The position numbers and the translations under genes are program-made. From positions 146,093,574-146,157,573 of the forward strand of contig CM068369.1 in assembly GCA_034769895.1 (NCBI GenBank): a stretch of DNA of 64,000 bases, given 5' to 3'. Origin of the DNA: Magicicada septendecula. Taxonomy: Eukaryota; Arthropoda; Insecta; Hemiptera; Cicadidae. Of the stretch, positions 34,685 through 43,865 are shown piece after piece (positions within the stretch are counted from its first letter, which is position 1; the number at the start of each line of letters is the position of its first letter). The notes under the pieces are model-generated. The model worked only from the letters and a program-made list of their open reading frames with translations. It made no database searches and was not told where the DNA came from.

Positions 34685-34914
34685 CAGTGGCAGCAGAGAA
34701 CGGACAAAGCACCGACTCGATCAAAGAGAATAAAAAAGAAGAAGAAGGGGGTCCGGATCGGGATACGATGTGCAAAGTTTGTTACGCACACATCGTTGAA
34801 GTCGTACTTATTCCCTGTCGCCATTTTGTCATATGTGTGAATTGTGCCATCACTCTAAATAAGTGTCCCTTATGTAGCGCCACATACACCGCTTACATGA
34901 GAGCGTATTTCTAG
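34121..34914 (+). pseudogene. iap-like: Inhibitor-of-apoptosis-type gene (BIR plus RING), broken twice
   Basis: The frame from ATG 34121 runs through an N-terminal segment into a BIR domain: CFCCGGGLNKW with C-x2-C, then EHARHFPVC with H-x6-C, the zinc-binding set. A RING finger closes the protein: CKVC, CRHFVICVNC, KCPLC (34770-34880). IAPs of this shape block caspases and ubiquitinate targets, in insects and in baculoviruses and other insect DNA viruses. Breaks: TGA at 34316-34318 where BIR domains have a conserved Trp (the DWP motif), and a frame change between BIR (frame of 34328) and RING (frame of 34687) within expanded AGC repeats. The linker contains a 95-bp tandem duplication that repeats ENGQSTDSIKENKK. 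Only one BIR is seen. Confidence 0.85.
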
Positions 34915-35151
34915 TTCGTTTTCATGCACTGAGAACGTCTAAACAACGTGCAGTCAGAAAACGAACAGCAAATTCATACTCGCGCTTACCGACTGTTAAT
35001 ACAAGAGTAAGAACGTTTCGTCTAATGCATGAAATAAACCAGTAAAAATTGTTTGAAAAAACAATGCTGCTGCTGTGACGGAAGTGTTTATAAATAAACG
35101 ATATCTCACTACCTCCTCAGTGTTTCGAAAGGGCGTGTCGAGAACGAACGC
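34915..35151. other. Spacer
   Basis: About 240 bp with no gene. It holds CAGTCAGAAAACGAACAGC and a short GAAAAAACAATGCTGCTGCTG stretch. A promoter for the following genes may lie here but none is recognisable. Confidence 0.4.
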
Positions 35152-35445
35152 ATGGAGCTGTTGACTTCGTACGAGTACAGACGATGCAGTGACTTAAGGC
35201 ACGCAGTACTGTACCTTGTAGATCTTTGTGTATACAACGTTTTGACGCATGAATTTGTTGCACTGATTCGTGACGTAGAGACAAGGTACAAAGTAAACGT
35301 TCCGAAAAAATTCTTTACGGACGTTTCACAACATACAACGTGTCTGTTTCGCGAGACGGACGGATCGGCAGCGTTCCTAGTAGCACCGAACACATTGTTT
35401 GTAACGAAAAAAGATGGCAGTCGACGAGCTAGCAGTCATACTTGA
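35152..35445 (+). CDS. Hypothetical 97-aa protein of the Maverick-like element
   Basis: Starts at ATG 35152 (MELLTSYEYRRCSDLRHAVL) and contains HEFVALIRDVETRYKV and FLVAPNTLFVTKK. It overlaps the start of gene Y (ATG 35414) by 32 nt in another frame, an arrangement seen in compact viral-type genomes. Codon use looks ordinary and there is no low-complexity bias, which favours a real gene. No family recognised; no left-arm counterpart was found. Confidence 0.5.
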   Translation: MELLTSYEYRRCSDLRHAVLYLVDLCVYNVLTHEFVALIRDVETRYKVNVPKKFFTDVSQHTTCLFRETDGSAAFLVAPNTLFVTKKDGSRRASSHT

Positions 35446-35935
35446 CCTTCACTGTTTCGTGGACGATAACGGAAACGAACTCGTCAAGGAACTGGCCGTT
35501 ATGGATGTCACCGCATTTGCCAGCAGACATTGGATATTTGCACCACCAGTGGACACGAACGTTTCGAATCACAAACACATGAGGACGAACCGATGGTTAA
35601 CGGAGCATTTTCACGGACTAGAGTGGAGGGACGGGGAGACATCGTACGAACATCTTGTGCCGATATTAGTAAAGTACACGTTTCCTTTTAACTATGTGTT
35701 CGTAATAGGATTACAGAAAAAAAGATTTCTGGAAAAGCGTATCGTGCATTACAATATTATAAATTTAGAAGATTTCGGTTGTCCTAAACTCGAACAATTA
35801 CGTCCGATGCACGGAACAGCATGTTTCGCGCACTGTTTATTTCCAGAAATATGTACAAATAATAGAGTCCACGCTTTACGCGAGTGGGTTGTATCGGATT
35901 TTAGTCTCATCAGTAGGTTTCTTGTAAATTATTAA
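35414..35935 (+). CDS. Gene Y, right-arm copy, 173 aa, unknown function
   Basis: Intact frame beginning MAVDELAVILDLHCF. It is homologous over its whole length to 26654-27220 on the opposite strand, with conserved NHKHMRTNRWLTEHFHGLEW, PFNYVFV.GLQKKRF and CTN.RVHALREWVV. Two intact copies in inverted orientation, both next to gene X copies, show that a Y-X block is part of long subterminal inverted repeats. Conserved His and Cys residues (HGTACFAHCLFPEIC) may bind metal, but the function is unknown. Confidence 0.68.
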   Translation: MAVDELAVILDLHCFVDDNGNELVKELAVMDVTAFASRHWIFAPPVDTNVSNHKHMRTNRWLTEHFHGLEWRDGETSYEHLVPILVKYTFPFNYVFVIGLQKKRFLEKRIVHYNIINLEDFGCPKLEQLRPMHGTACFAHCLFPEICTNNRVHALREWVVSDFSLISRFLVNY

Positions 35936-36432
35936 CATTTTTGTTTTTATTTAGCATCATTTCGCTTGCATAAAAATTACTGCCTTCACGCCAGAATTCG
36001 ATTACATCACCCTGTCTAGACGCATAAAAAATTAGTGCCGTCGTCTGGTCGCCTTTCCCCTTCCGCGCCCGACGGGAATCAATGACATCACGCTGTCTAG
36101 ACGTATAAAAAATAGCGGCGTCGACTGGTCGCCTACCCCCCCTTCCGCGCTCAGCAGGAGTCGATTACAACACCTTGTCTAGACAGATAAAAAAATAACT
36201 GTTGCCGACTGGTTGCCTCCTCCCAACCACCGAACATGACGTGTGAAAGCGGCTTTCATCCTGTTTCACAGTGTTAATAATAACCGTTTACTGCTCGTTG
36301 TCTGGTTCCCCCTCCCTCGCGCTGTCTGGTTTCCCCCTCCTCAACAGCCTTCCTACTTATAACGACGCGAACGAGCGTTATTTTATTCAGACCTTGACAG
36401 AGACGCAAGCGAATAGTGATTCTTCATTAGAA
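35936..36432 (+). other. Spacer between Y and X, right arm, with short tandem repeats
   Basis: Three variants of a 75-bp unit (GATTACATCACCCTGTCTAGACG..TAAAAAAT..GTCG.CTGGTCGCC; about 35998, 36078 and 36160). The leader of gene X (36270-36432) matches the left-arm region 26256-26419. Confidence 0.65.
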
Positions 36433-36738
36433 ATGGCTTCATTCGTTGCTAAGTTCACGGACATTAGTGCTATACAATATAAGAAAATTAAAGAACTAGT
36501 AATGGGTGTAAAATATCCCATAGTGCAACTTCAAAACGTAGACAGTAAATACGGAAATGCTGTACTCACCACTATCCAGGACTATACGGACGATAAATTG
36601 AAATATCGTGTTTATCTTCCGAGGAGATACGCAGGCGTTTGGGAAGACGATGAGTTAAAACATTTAGCACCGAACTCACTATATCTCGTTTACCGCGGAG
36701 AAAAAAACAGGGCCTACGTGGTGGACATTTTAATGTAA
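36433..36738 (+). CDS. Gene X, right-arm copy, 101 aa, unknown function
   Basis: The ATG at 36433 gives a product starting MASFVAKFTDISAIQYKKIK and ending YVVDILM. It is chosen over an upstream in-frame extension (from 36271) because homology with the left copy at protein level starts here. The small globular-looking protein with TIQDYTDDKLKYRVYLPRRY resembles short proteins common in insect Maverick-like and viral elements, which may have OB-fold-like strands, but I cannot name a family. Copies or fragments occur at 25949-26255, 27993-28045 and 28258-28325. Confidence 0.65.
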   Translation: MASFVAKFTDISAIQYKKIKELVMGVKYPIVQLQNVDSKYGNAVLTTIQDYTDDKLKYRVYLPRRYAGVWEDDELKHLAPNSLYLVYRGEKNRAYVVDILM

Positions 36739-36849
36739 TACTGGATGGACATCTTATGAAGTAACAAGTATATTTGTATTTCATAATGTACACATTATTA
36801 AATTTGTAATATATATATAGCGCTTACATGTAATTCATTTGTTTTAATT

Positions 36850-37147
36850 ACAATTCAGTGTTTGTATGTGTGTATGTGTGTGTGCATAATATGTATTTTA
36901 ACTTGAATGCAATCATAAACTTGTAATATAGTGTGATTACATATATTTCTTAATTGTACACAATTGACAATGTACAGGTGTTTACATATTATGTATTTTA
37001 ACTTGTAATTAGTATGCATACATGTATTTCTTAATTGTACACAATTGAAAATGTACACGTGTTTACATATTATGTATTTTAACTTGTAATTAGTGTGCAT
37101 ACACTTATTTCTTTTATTTTAATTATATGCAATTGTGAATTCAATTC

Positions 37148-37180
<33 letters not shown>

Positions 37181-37200
37181 AAATATTTTAACTTGTAATA
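36850..37200 (+). repeat. AT-rich minisatellite in the right arm
   Basis: Three to four units of about 75-95 bp with TTTTAACTTGTAAT, GTGCATACATGTATTTCTTA and ATTGTACACAATTGAAAATG (about 36890, 36980, 37070), ending in a (TG)n run at 37150-37180. An inverse of similar sequence lies in the left arm (25560-25900). Confidence 0.75.
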
Positions 37201-37415
37201 TATTGTGCTTATATGTATTTAATTTGATAAAATTAAACGATATTATCTTAACATTTCATTGTATTTAATTTCAAAAAATCCTTTGAACTAACAGTACATT
37301 TAATCATATTTTAAATAACAGTACAACACTCAATCTACAAGCTTGAACGGTCGTTGCGCACCAACCGTTATTACATACATTCAATTAAAAAAAAATCAAA
37401 TTTTTATTAAAATAA

Positions 37416-37625
37416 TTGCATAATGGTATTATATTACAGAAACTAAAGAATAATTTTAAAGCAACTTACCCTGTACGAGATATTCTGTCTTTCACCTATG
37501 ATGTCAAAGCAGAATCCGACGATGATATGTACTTCAACAGGTCAAATCTTTCGGCTTTTTATACAGCGCTGAACATCCCGCTTAAGGAAATGAAGATATG
37601 CAGTCATGAACAAAAAAAAAGTTAA
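37416..37625 (+). CDS. Short open frame, unknown
   Basis: About 69 codons including VRDILSFTYDVKAESDDDM and FYTALNIPLKEMKICSHEQ, with protein-like composition. There is no ATG at the 5' end, and TTATATTACAG just upstream looks like a splice acceptor, so it may be an exon or the remains of a larger gene. No family recognised. Confidence 0.3.
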   Translation: MHNGIILQKLKNNFKATYPVRDILSFTYDVKAESDDDMYFNRSNLSAFYTALNIPLKEMKICSHEQKKS

Positions 37626-37739
37626 CGGCTCAGGAATGTAGATGTTTAGAGATCTGTTTGACTGACCACGCCCGAGAACAAGGTCGACCACTACCGAATA
37701 TCAGCTAACGCCCAGACGTCCTTACTACCACAATATATA

Positions 37740-38091
37740 ATTAAATTCTTTTTTGTACAAAATAATTTTCAACTCCGAACAGACACTTATTACATACCCC
37801 ATCACAATAATACAAATGATAATAATTTTTTAAAATAATTTTTCCATGTATAATGTGCGTTATGCAATTTGTACAAGTGAAACGGTTTTCAATTGTGTTT
37901 ATTTTCAATTATCTTTTTCCGTTCATGATGAGTGAATTCTTTTTTTGTACGAAATAATTTTCACCACTGAACAAACACTTATTACATACCCAACACATTA
38001 AAATAATTTTTCATGCATAATATGCATTATACAATTTATACAAGTAAAGGTCATCACTTGTATCTTTTCAACGATGCCGAACACTTTGTTT
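37740..38091 (-). pseudogene. RING-type finger copies in the right arm
   Basis: On the minus strand (about 37885 down to 37745) the frame reads FTCTNCITHIIHGK, then YYCDGVCNKCLFGVENYF. This is the same C-x2-C...C-x2-C module as at 29455-29610 but without its first cysteine pair. A further fragment lies at 38010-38050. It belongs to the same repeated RING-HC family, in inverse orientation to the left-arm copies, as expected for subterminal inverted repeats. Confidence 0.5.
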
Positions 38092-38719
38092 TTTACTTAC
38101 CACCGACACACAGACCAATCCTCGACGACGAACCGGATCACCGCGTAACCCGTTCGCCGTTCGCCGTTCGCCCTTCGCCGTCGGCGGCGGACGGCGTCCG
38201 ACAGCAGATCAACCCGACGGCGGCCGGCCAGCGAACGGCGAACCGGACCACTACACGGGCTTGCGATACAGTTCGACACGACAAACACGACGTTTCAAAT
38301 TACGACCAATCAACGACCGACACGCACACACATAGACACGCCGTTGCCAACTACGCAATACACCGCATCGACCATCGCCCGCAGCGCCGTTCATATACAA
38401 ACCCGTACACTATAACACACGCAAGAGTCGACTACGGCGATTAACAAGCACAAGTTGGCAACGCCGACCACGACGATTTTACAACATGGCCGACCGGAAA
38501 AACACCTTACATATACAAACCCGTACACTATAACACATGCACGAAGCGGCAACGTCGCCGACGTATACACCAATCAACGCACAAATAACCCACTTTATAC
38601 TGGCCGCCCACAACATGACCGAAAGCCGACTACCAGATTTTTACCCCCACCACCTATATTTTTGAATTTCCCGCCATATGACGTCACATCCGGGGTAGAA
38701 CTGTCAGTTTACCCCTACT
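38092..38719 (-). repeat. Right terminal inverted repeat of the Maverick-like element
   Basis: Inverse of 24051-24762. It ends CAGTTTACCCCTACT at 38719, followed by TTAATT. Contains two inverse copies of the GTGTTATAGTGTACGGGTTT unit (about 38400, 38530). Long open frames through the GC-rich part are artefacts. Confidence 0.88.
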
Positions 38720-38725
38720 TTAATT

Positions 38726-40370
38726 AGTGACTTTGCAAGGTTTTTTGTGTCATTCTCTCTTGATGTATCATTATAAAGGGAGAAGAGAGCATCATAAATT
38801 TTTTCTAAATGAAATCTAAGGGTTTTAATGGCATCGATTCTACTCTCCCACCGTGTATCAGATAAAGGTTTTACAGTTATGGTAGGAGGTTCTTTCATGA
38901 GAATATGCCAACGATAGGTGGAGGCTGAAAAATTACCATATATTTCTTGAATAATACCAAAGAAATTTGTTACCTCAAGCGAACGTTTTGCAGCATCATT
39001 TACAACTAAATTGAGACTATGAGCTGCACAAGGGACAGAAAAGGCTCTAGGATTTATATCAAGAATTCTTTTTTGCAGCCTATTATGTTTGCCTTTCATA
39101 TTGGCACCCTTGCATATCCTTAATATCAATATTTAATTATTTTAAATAATTCAATGAAAGCTGTTAGTCCTTCACCAGTTGTATCTGTAACTGGGCAGAA
39201 CCCTAAAAAATGCTCTCTAATTTCTATATTTTTTGAAATATCATTAATGAAAACGAATCTGACAACTACAGTTATTTGTTCTTCGTGACTAACATCAGGT
39301 GTAGAATCTAATATAATTGAATAATATTTACATAATTTTAATGTTTCGATTATATTTTGCTTCACTTTTTCACCTATTAGACAAATAGAAACTCTGGGTA
39401 ACCTGGATTTTGGATTTTATCCCCTAAATAATGTGGCATATTATTGTAATCTTTTTGAATTCTGCCAATATGTTCCGCCATTATATTATCGAATTTTGAA
39501 ATTGATTCAATTAGCTTCAAAAAATTACCATTACATTTTTCGAAAAGTTTCTGATTGCTTCCTCTAAAAGCTAGATTTTGTCCAGCTAAATACTGAATGA
39601 CACAAACGATTCTTTCAATAATTGACGTCCATCTTTTTTTTTCTAACTGAATTAAATTTTGGTTGACTGAGTCAACAGTTGTACCTTTTTCAATCGATTT
39701 TTTTAGCTCAACATATTTCTTAACATTCTCAAAATGCCCCTTACTTTTTTCGTGTCTGTCTAAAATTTGAGATAAGTGTCGCCAGTCAGTATAACCTTCA
39801 TCATCATTAAAAACATTATCAGAAACTTTAAATAATTTGCAACAAAAACAGAATACAGAATTATTTGACTTAGAATAAACCAGCCATGTTCTAGGAACTT
39901 TTTCTTTATTGCTCAATTTTTTTGTCATAATAAGTAGTTGAAAAGATCTATTTGAATCGTCTAATGGAATGCAATATTTTTCAATTGTAATGGCCCTATT
40001 TCAAGAATAGACATTTTAATCTTATCTGTTAAAACTTGCGGCCAAAGAGCTGGATCTTTCAATATTTCCACCCCAGCATCCTCAGCAGCAGCTTCGGTTG
40101 GTGTTGGTGGATCCGGTGTGTCCTGTGCATCCGCCTCGGATTTATTTTTTTCTTGCTGCTGCCTTATTTGTAGATTTTCCGTATGCGTGTCCTTGTTCGA
40201 ATCAAGCTGTTCCTCCACTTGCTGTCTTGTTGATGGTTGTTCGGCTGTAGCCGTCGTGGATACAAAGAATTTTTTTAAGGAGCCAGCCAGTCCTTTTTTA
40301 CTTTCGTCTTTTTCCGACTTTCTTTTTCGATATTGAAAGCTGGAAAGTCTCTTTCTACCATCAGCCATCT
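38726..40370 (-). pseudogene. hAT1 transposase, N-terminal and catalytic part
   Basis: Minus strand from ATG 40370 (MADGRKRLSSFQYRKRKSEK). In order: a lysine-rich N-terminus, ALWPQVLTDKIK, a TTF-type zinc finger region (RTWLVYSKSNNSVFCFCCKL, HEKSKGH), the DUF4371-type catalytic region (YYSIILDSTPDVSHEEQ, with D of LDSTPD expected in the RNase H fold) and PCAAHSLNLVVNDAAKRSLE, LSDTRWESRI. The reading is broken by a 1-nt shift near 39960, by a frame change near 39385, and by a short deletion near 39125 where the family has a CxGQ.YD motif. The gene is then cut at 38725 by the Maverick-like element and continues at 24044. Confidence 0.85.
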
Positions 40371-40667
40371 GAATTAAGCACAAATAAATTTTAAGAATAG
40401 CGAAACAGAAAAATAAGAAGAAAAGTTTAAATGTTTAAAATAATGAAAAATACTTACGTTTTAAAACTTTAAACTTTAAAAAGCACTATATTAACTCTTG
40501 ATTGAAACGTTTAGTCTTTTTATTTCTGCTTAGTTCAATACAATCTTACTTGCATTCAATCGCAAACTAAACTAACCCCCGTTTTAAATTCTTTAAAGAG
40601 CGCCGCTTAGTCAAGCCGATTTTGCCGAATCTATATAGTTTCGTGTATCATGCCGTACCATAGTGAC

Positions 40668-40960
40668 CAAGAAGACTAGAGAGAAGGAGACTTAACTCGA
40701 TCAAAATTGAGTGGTGGGGGTGGGACGAATTGTCTCGCGTATCATGAAGTATTGCGAAGCGCGCGTGAGATCTGCGCAAGCATATCGTGTTCAAAATATT
40801 TCCCTATTGGCCGAAAAAAAATTTCAACCAATGAGGATGCAGAATTTAACAATACTGTCTGCGCAGATCCCACGCGCGCTTCGCAATACGTCATGATACG
40901 CGAGAGAATTCGTCCCACCCCCACTACTCGAGTTAAGTCTCCTTCTCTCTAGTCTTCTTG
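40668..40960. mobile_element. Palindromic MITE, 293 bp, with 8-bp target duplication
   Basis: The ends are perfect inverses over 32 nt, beginning CAAGAAGACTAGAGAGAAGG. The imperfect inverted repeat continues inwards (TGGGACGAATT, GCGAAGCGCGCGTG..ATCTGCGCA). It is flanked by ATAGTGAC (40660-40667) and ATAGCGAC (40961-40968), an 8-bp duplication with one mismatch, suggesting mobilisation by a hAT-type transposase. It sits between the hAT1 terminus and the transposase start, so it is either a later insertion or a resident part of the hAT1 promoter region. Confidence 0.8.
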
Positions 40961-41328
40961 ATAGCGACAAAGCAGTAACTCGTGTGTCAGCGTCTGTATA
41001 ACCACGCTGACCCTGCATAACTTTTTATTTACAATAGCGATAGGGATCGGCACCGATGTGTTTACTAATAAAAATAAATTATAAGTAATTAATAATTGTA
41101 TGCTTGCCGCCTTAAAAAAATGAATTCAACACTTTTTCTGTATCAGGTTACCTTTATACCAAAAAAAGCCAGATACAAGTCTAACTTGATAAAAAAAAAG
41201 TTGCATTTTTTAATGCCGCAAGCATATCTTAAATTTCTCTCATTTTTCATTTTGCCGCCCCGTCGCGCCTAGTAGGTTTCCGCCCGGGTGCTGTGCACCC
41301 CTTGCACCCTCGGCACGGCTGGGCCCTG

Positions 41329-41410
41329 GGTGCCGTGACCAGAATAATTGTTTAAATAATTAAAAGTAATTAATTGTAATTTTACAATTGGTGCCGTGAC
41401 GTCAGGATTT
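41329..41410 (+). promoter_or_regulatory. Element B primer-site units 4 (resumed) and 5
   Basis: GGTGCCGTGACC resumes directly after hAT1. Sixty-one bases after the start of copy 4 another TGGTGCCGTGACG begins at 41389, followed by TCAGGATTTTTGCGTG, which leads into the unique leader. This last copy is probably the ancestral primer site. Confidence 0.8.
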
Positions 41411-41558
41411 TTGCGTGAAATAGGCCTGGATTGGATAAACGGTAACAGACCGAGACAAAGCAGAAGTAAAAGTTTTAGGTTAATACTTAAAAAAAGACAC
41501 GTGGTCTAAAAAATTTTGTTGGCTAAAAGTAAACACTCATATTTATGTCAGTATTAAG
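41411..41558 (+). other. Leader of element B (first part)
   Basis: About 150 nt of untranslated leader, ending in GTATTAAG, which is the target copy of hAT2. The leader continues at 46207. Confidence 0.6.
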
Positions 41559-42539
41559 CAGTGGCGGCTCGTGACTTAAGAGGCTGGAGGGCGCGACCTT
41601 TAGGCTCCTTAATTATTTATCAATATAGAATTTAACGCACAATAGACATGTCGCCAATATTTGATCACATAATTCATTAATAAAATAAGAATAGTAACAC
41701 ATGCAACATGCAACGATTATTAAAAAATTTGATCTCACCTCAAATATTGTCAGCTGTTGTAGAGAGTCAGCAGTTTTATTAATAAACATAACCACAAACT
41801 GTCCACAAAAATGTCAATGCTGTTTCCACAAAACAAGTAATATACTATATTTACATTATATTATTTCTATGATACCTACACTTAAAACAGACCCTTTATT
41901 TATATACAAAGTCCATTCGCCTTTCTTTTAAATTAACGATCTTTTCTAGCATCAGAGTCCTTCATTTCTTTAACAAGTTCCTTGTTGATAGATAACATCG
42001 CAAGGGCATTCAGTTTATCGCTTTTCATTGTACTTCTCAAGAAAGTCTTTAGTCTTTTCAGAGTCCAAAAGCAGCTCTCAGGTTCAGCACTTGTCATGGG
42101 GTAGTTATGATAATTTTCGGAAGTTTTGACACTTCTTTGAAAACTGACGTAAGATTGTTTTCTTCTATAAAGTTAAGAAGTTTTATTGCGTCTTTAATAT
42201 TAAAATCATGCCGTCTGTATAGGCTAATAGTTCCAATTCACTCCGAAGTTTGTTTTGTTGTAAGAAAGGGTAATGTTGAATCACTCGCTTGAATTTTTCT
42301 TCCGGAAAGTTTGTAGAAAAAAGTGGAAATAAGTCACTTGGTTCCTCAGGGAAGTCCTCATTTATTTTTGTTTCTATTTAATTTATTTTCTCCCTCTCTG
42401 CATCTCATTTTCAAAAATTCCGATGTCACTTTGCCACATTACACTGTCTTTGTTCCTACTCTGTAGTTGTTGGTACAGTATGTCCACATGGGATAGAATT
42501 CTATGGAAAAAAGTTAGCCAGAACTTTAGGAAATTTTGG

Positions 42540-43640
42540 TCCTAAAGAGCCCTTCTGTGACCACTTGTCTCATTAACTGTGAGTCTGTTTGTACACTTTT
42601 CTTCAAGAACTTCGAAACATTCCTCCAACTTATATCGGTTTCCGTACAGAACGTTGACTGTACGAATGTTGTAATTCCATCTTGTTATAGAAACTCTGGG
42701 TAACCTGGCTTGCACTACTTCCTTCAAAACGTCCGTTCGTAGTGATGAGTGTGAAAAAATGCTGGAATGGCAGACAGATTTGAGAAAAACCTCTAACTTT
42801 GTTGTTTACACTTGTTGCTTTTCTAATAGCAAATTAAGTTCATGAGCGTAACAGTGAACGGATACACGTCTCTAATTTTTGCCTTTACACCTCCAATAGA
42901 ACCACACATAACATTAGCGCCAACATAAGTCTGAGCTATTAACATTTCCTTTGACATATGAAGAAGGGGATAGATATTGTTCATTATGCACTTTGCTAAT
43001 GTTTCTGCACATTTACCTTCAGGACTGAGAAATCCCCAAAACCTATCGTACACCGACCCCTTAAACATGTAGTTAAAAACCAATACTATTTGACAGTGGT
43101 TTCTCACATCAGTAACTGTTGTCTCCTCACATTCGATTGTCACAAATTCGGAAGCTTGTATCAACTTTTCTATTTCTTCCCTCTAGACACTAAGCATACA
43201 GTCCAATATATCATTCTGTATTATTTTCTATGTACCTTTGAATACTGTGGCCGATTCTAAATGGTCTTTCATTGCAGAATCCAGCTGCGCAGTAAAATTA
43301 GTTAAGCCTTTGTATACCCCTGGATTTGTAGACGATGCTCATTCGTTAAGAACTCTTGGAGACACCTGTAAAACACTACAGAATTTGACACACGAAATCG
43401 GCTGTTTTAAAACATGTCTGTTTTTGCTGACTTGAACATTGTGCTTTTCAATTTTTTGTCTAAATTGCGACTCCAGACTAGACAGTATGTTTACTTTGCC
43501 TAACAAAGAAAAATCAACAACACTATTCATGTGATGGACGGATATTTCATGCTTCTTAATTTTTTCTGTAAGATGTTTTATATCATTAACCTCTTTTAGA
43601 GTCCAAAAACAATCACCATTTTTTCTGGGAGACAATAAAA
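42540..43640 (-). pseudogene. hAT2 transposase, decayed
   Basis: Minus-strand pieces in order: FWTLKEVNDIKHLTEKIKKH (about 43600), QFRQKIEKHNVQVSKNRHVL (about 43450), FVTIECEETTVTDVRNHCQI with VYDRFWGFLSPEGK and AQTYVGANVMCGSIGGVKAK (43164-42850), and SITRWNYNIRTVN (about 42690). This follows the DUF4371-type hAT transposase order (FV..ECDET..V.NRCQ, Q.YDGA.VM.G...G). Here the usual YDGA is YVGA. Frameshifts and stops separate the pieces, and no hATC domain was recognised at the 3' end. Confidence 0.75.
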
Positions 43641-43865
43641 TACATGGAAAACAATATTATTCGTGAAGCTATTACAGTAAAGTTAGCTAGACATGAATCA
43701 ACCGTTTTTGTGCTAACAGCGCAGGTTATGTAATGCGCATGCGTCAACAGAGAAACATAGCTTAGTTTTCTCTGAGACGCTGTGGAGGTTATTGTGTGAG
43801 TACTTTTCAAAAAACATCAGTATTCATCAAATATGAAGCGTTTAGTTTCATTTCATTTTAATAAG

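Larger units (their letters stand above)
24051..38719. mobile_element. Maverick/Polinton-like element, 14.7 kb, defective
   Basis: Features that fit Maverick/Polinton: termini AGTAGGGGTAAACTG and its exact inverse CAGTTTACCCCTACT (AG...CT), terminal inverted repeats of about 0.63-0.71 kb, a 6-bp target duplication TTAATT, and a family-B DNA polymerase fragment (31850-32581). Missing as far as I can see: retroviral-type integrase, packaging ATPase, capsid proteins and adenovirus-type protease. Present: MSV199-like gene, BIR-RING gene, RING-H2 gene, RING-HC copies, and gene families X and Y in mirrored arms. Genes left of about 32600 are mainly on the minus strand and genes to the right on the plus strand. 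The insertion splits the hAT1 transposase precisely, so it is younger than hAT1. Confidence 0.85.
22857..41328 (-). mobile_element. hAT1 transposon (with Maverick-like element nested inside)
   Basis: The termini read CAGGGCCGAGCCAAGGG on the left and, from the right end inwards, CAGGGCCCAGCCGTGCCG. The 8-bp target duplication GGTGCCGT is present at 22849-22856 and 41329-41336, splitting primer-site copy 4 of element B. The transposase is on the minus strand: the 5' part is at 38726-40370 and the 3' part at 23211-24044, interrupted by the Maverick-like element. Without that insertion the element is about 3.8 kb, a normal length for this family. A small palindromic MITE sits upstream of the transposase. 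Confidence 0.93.
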
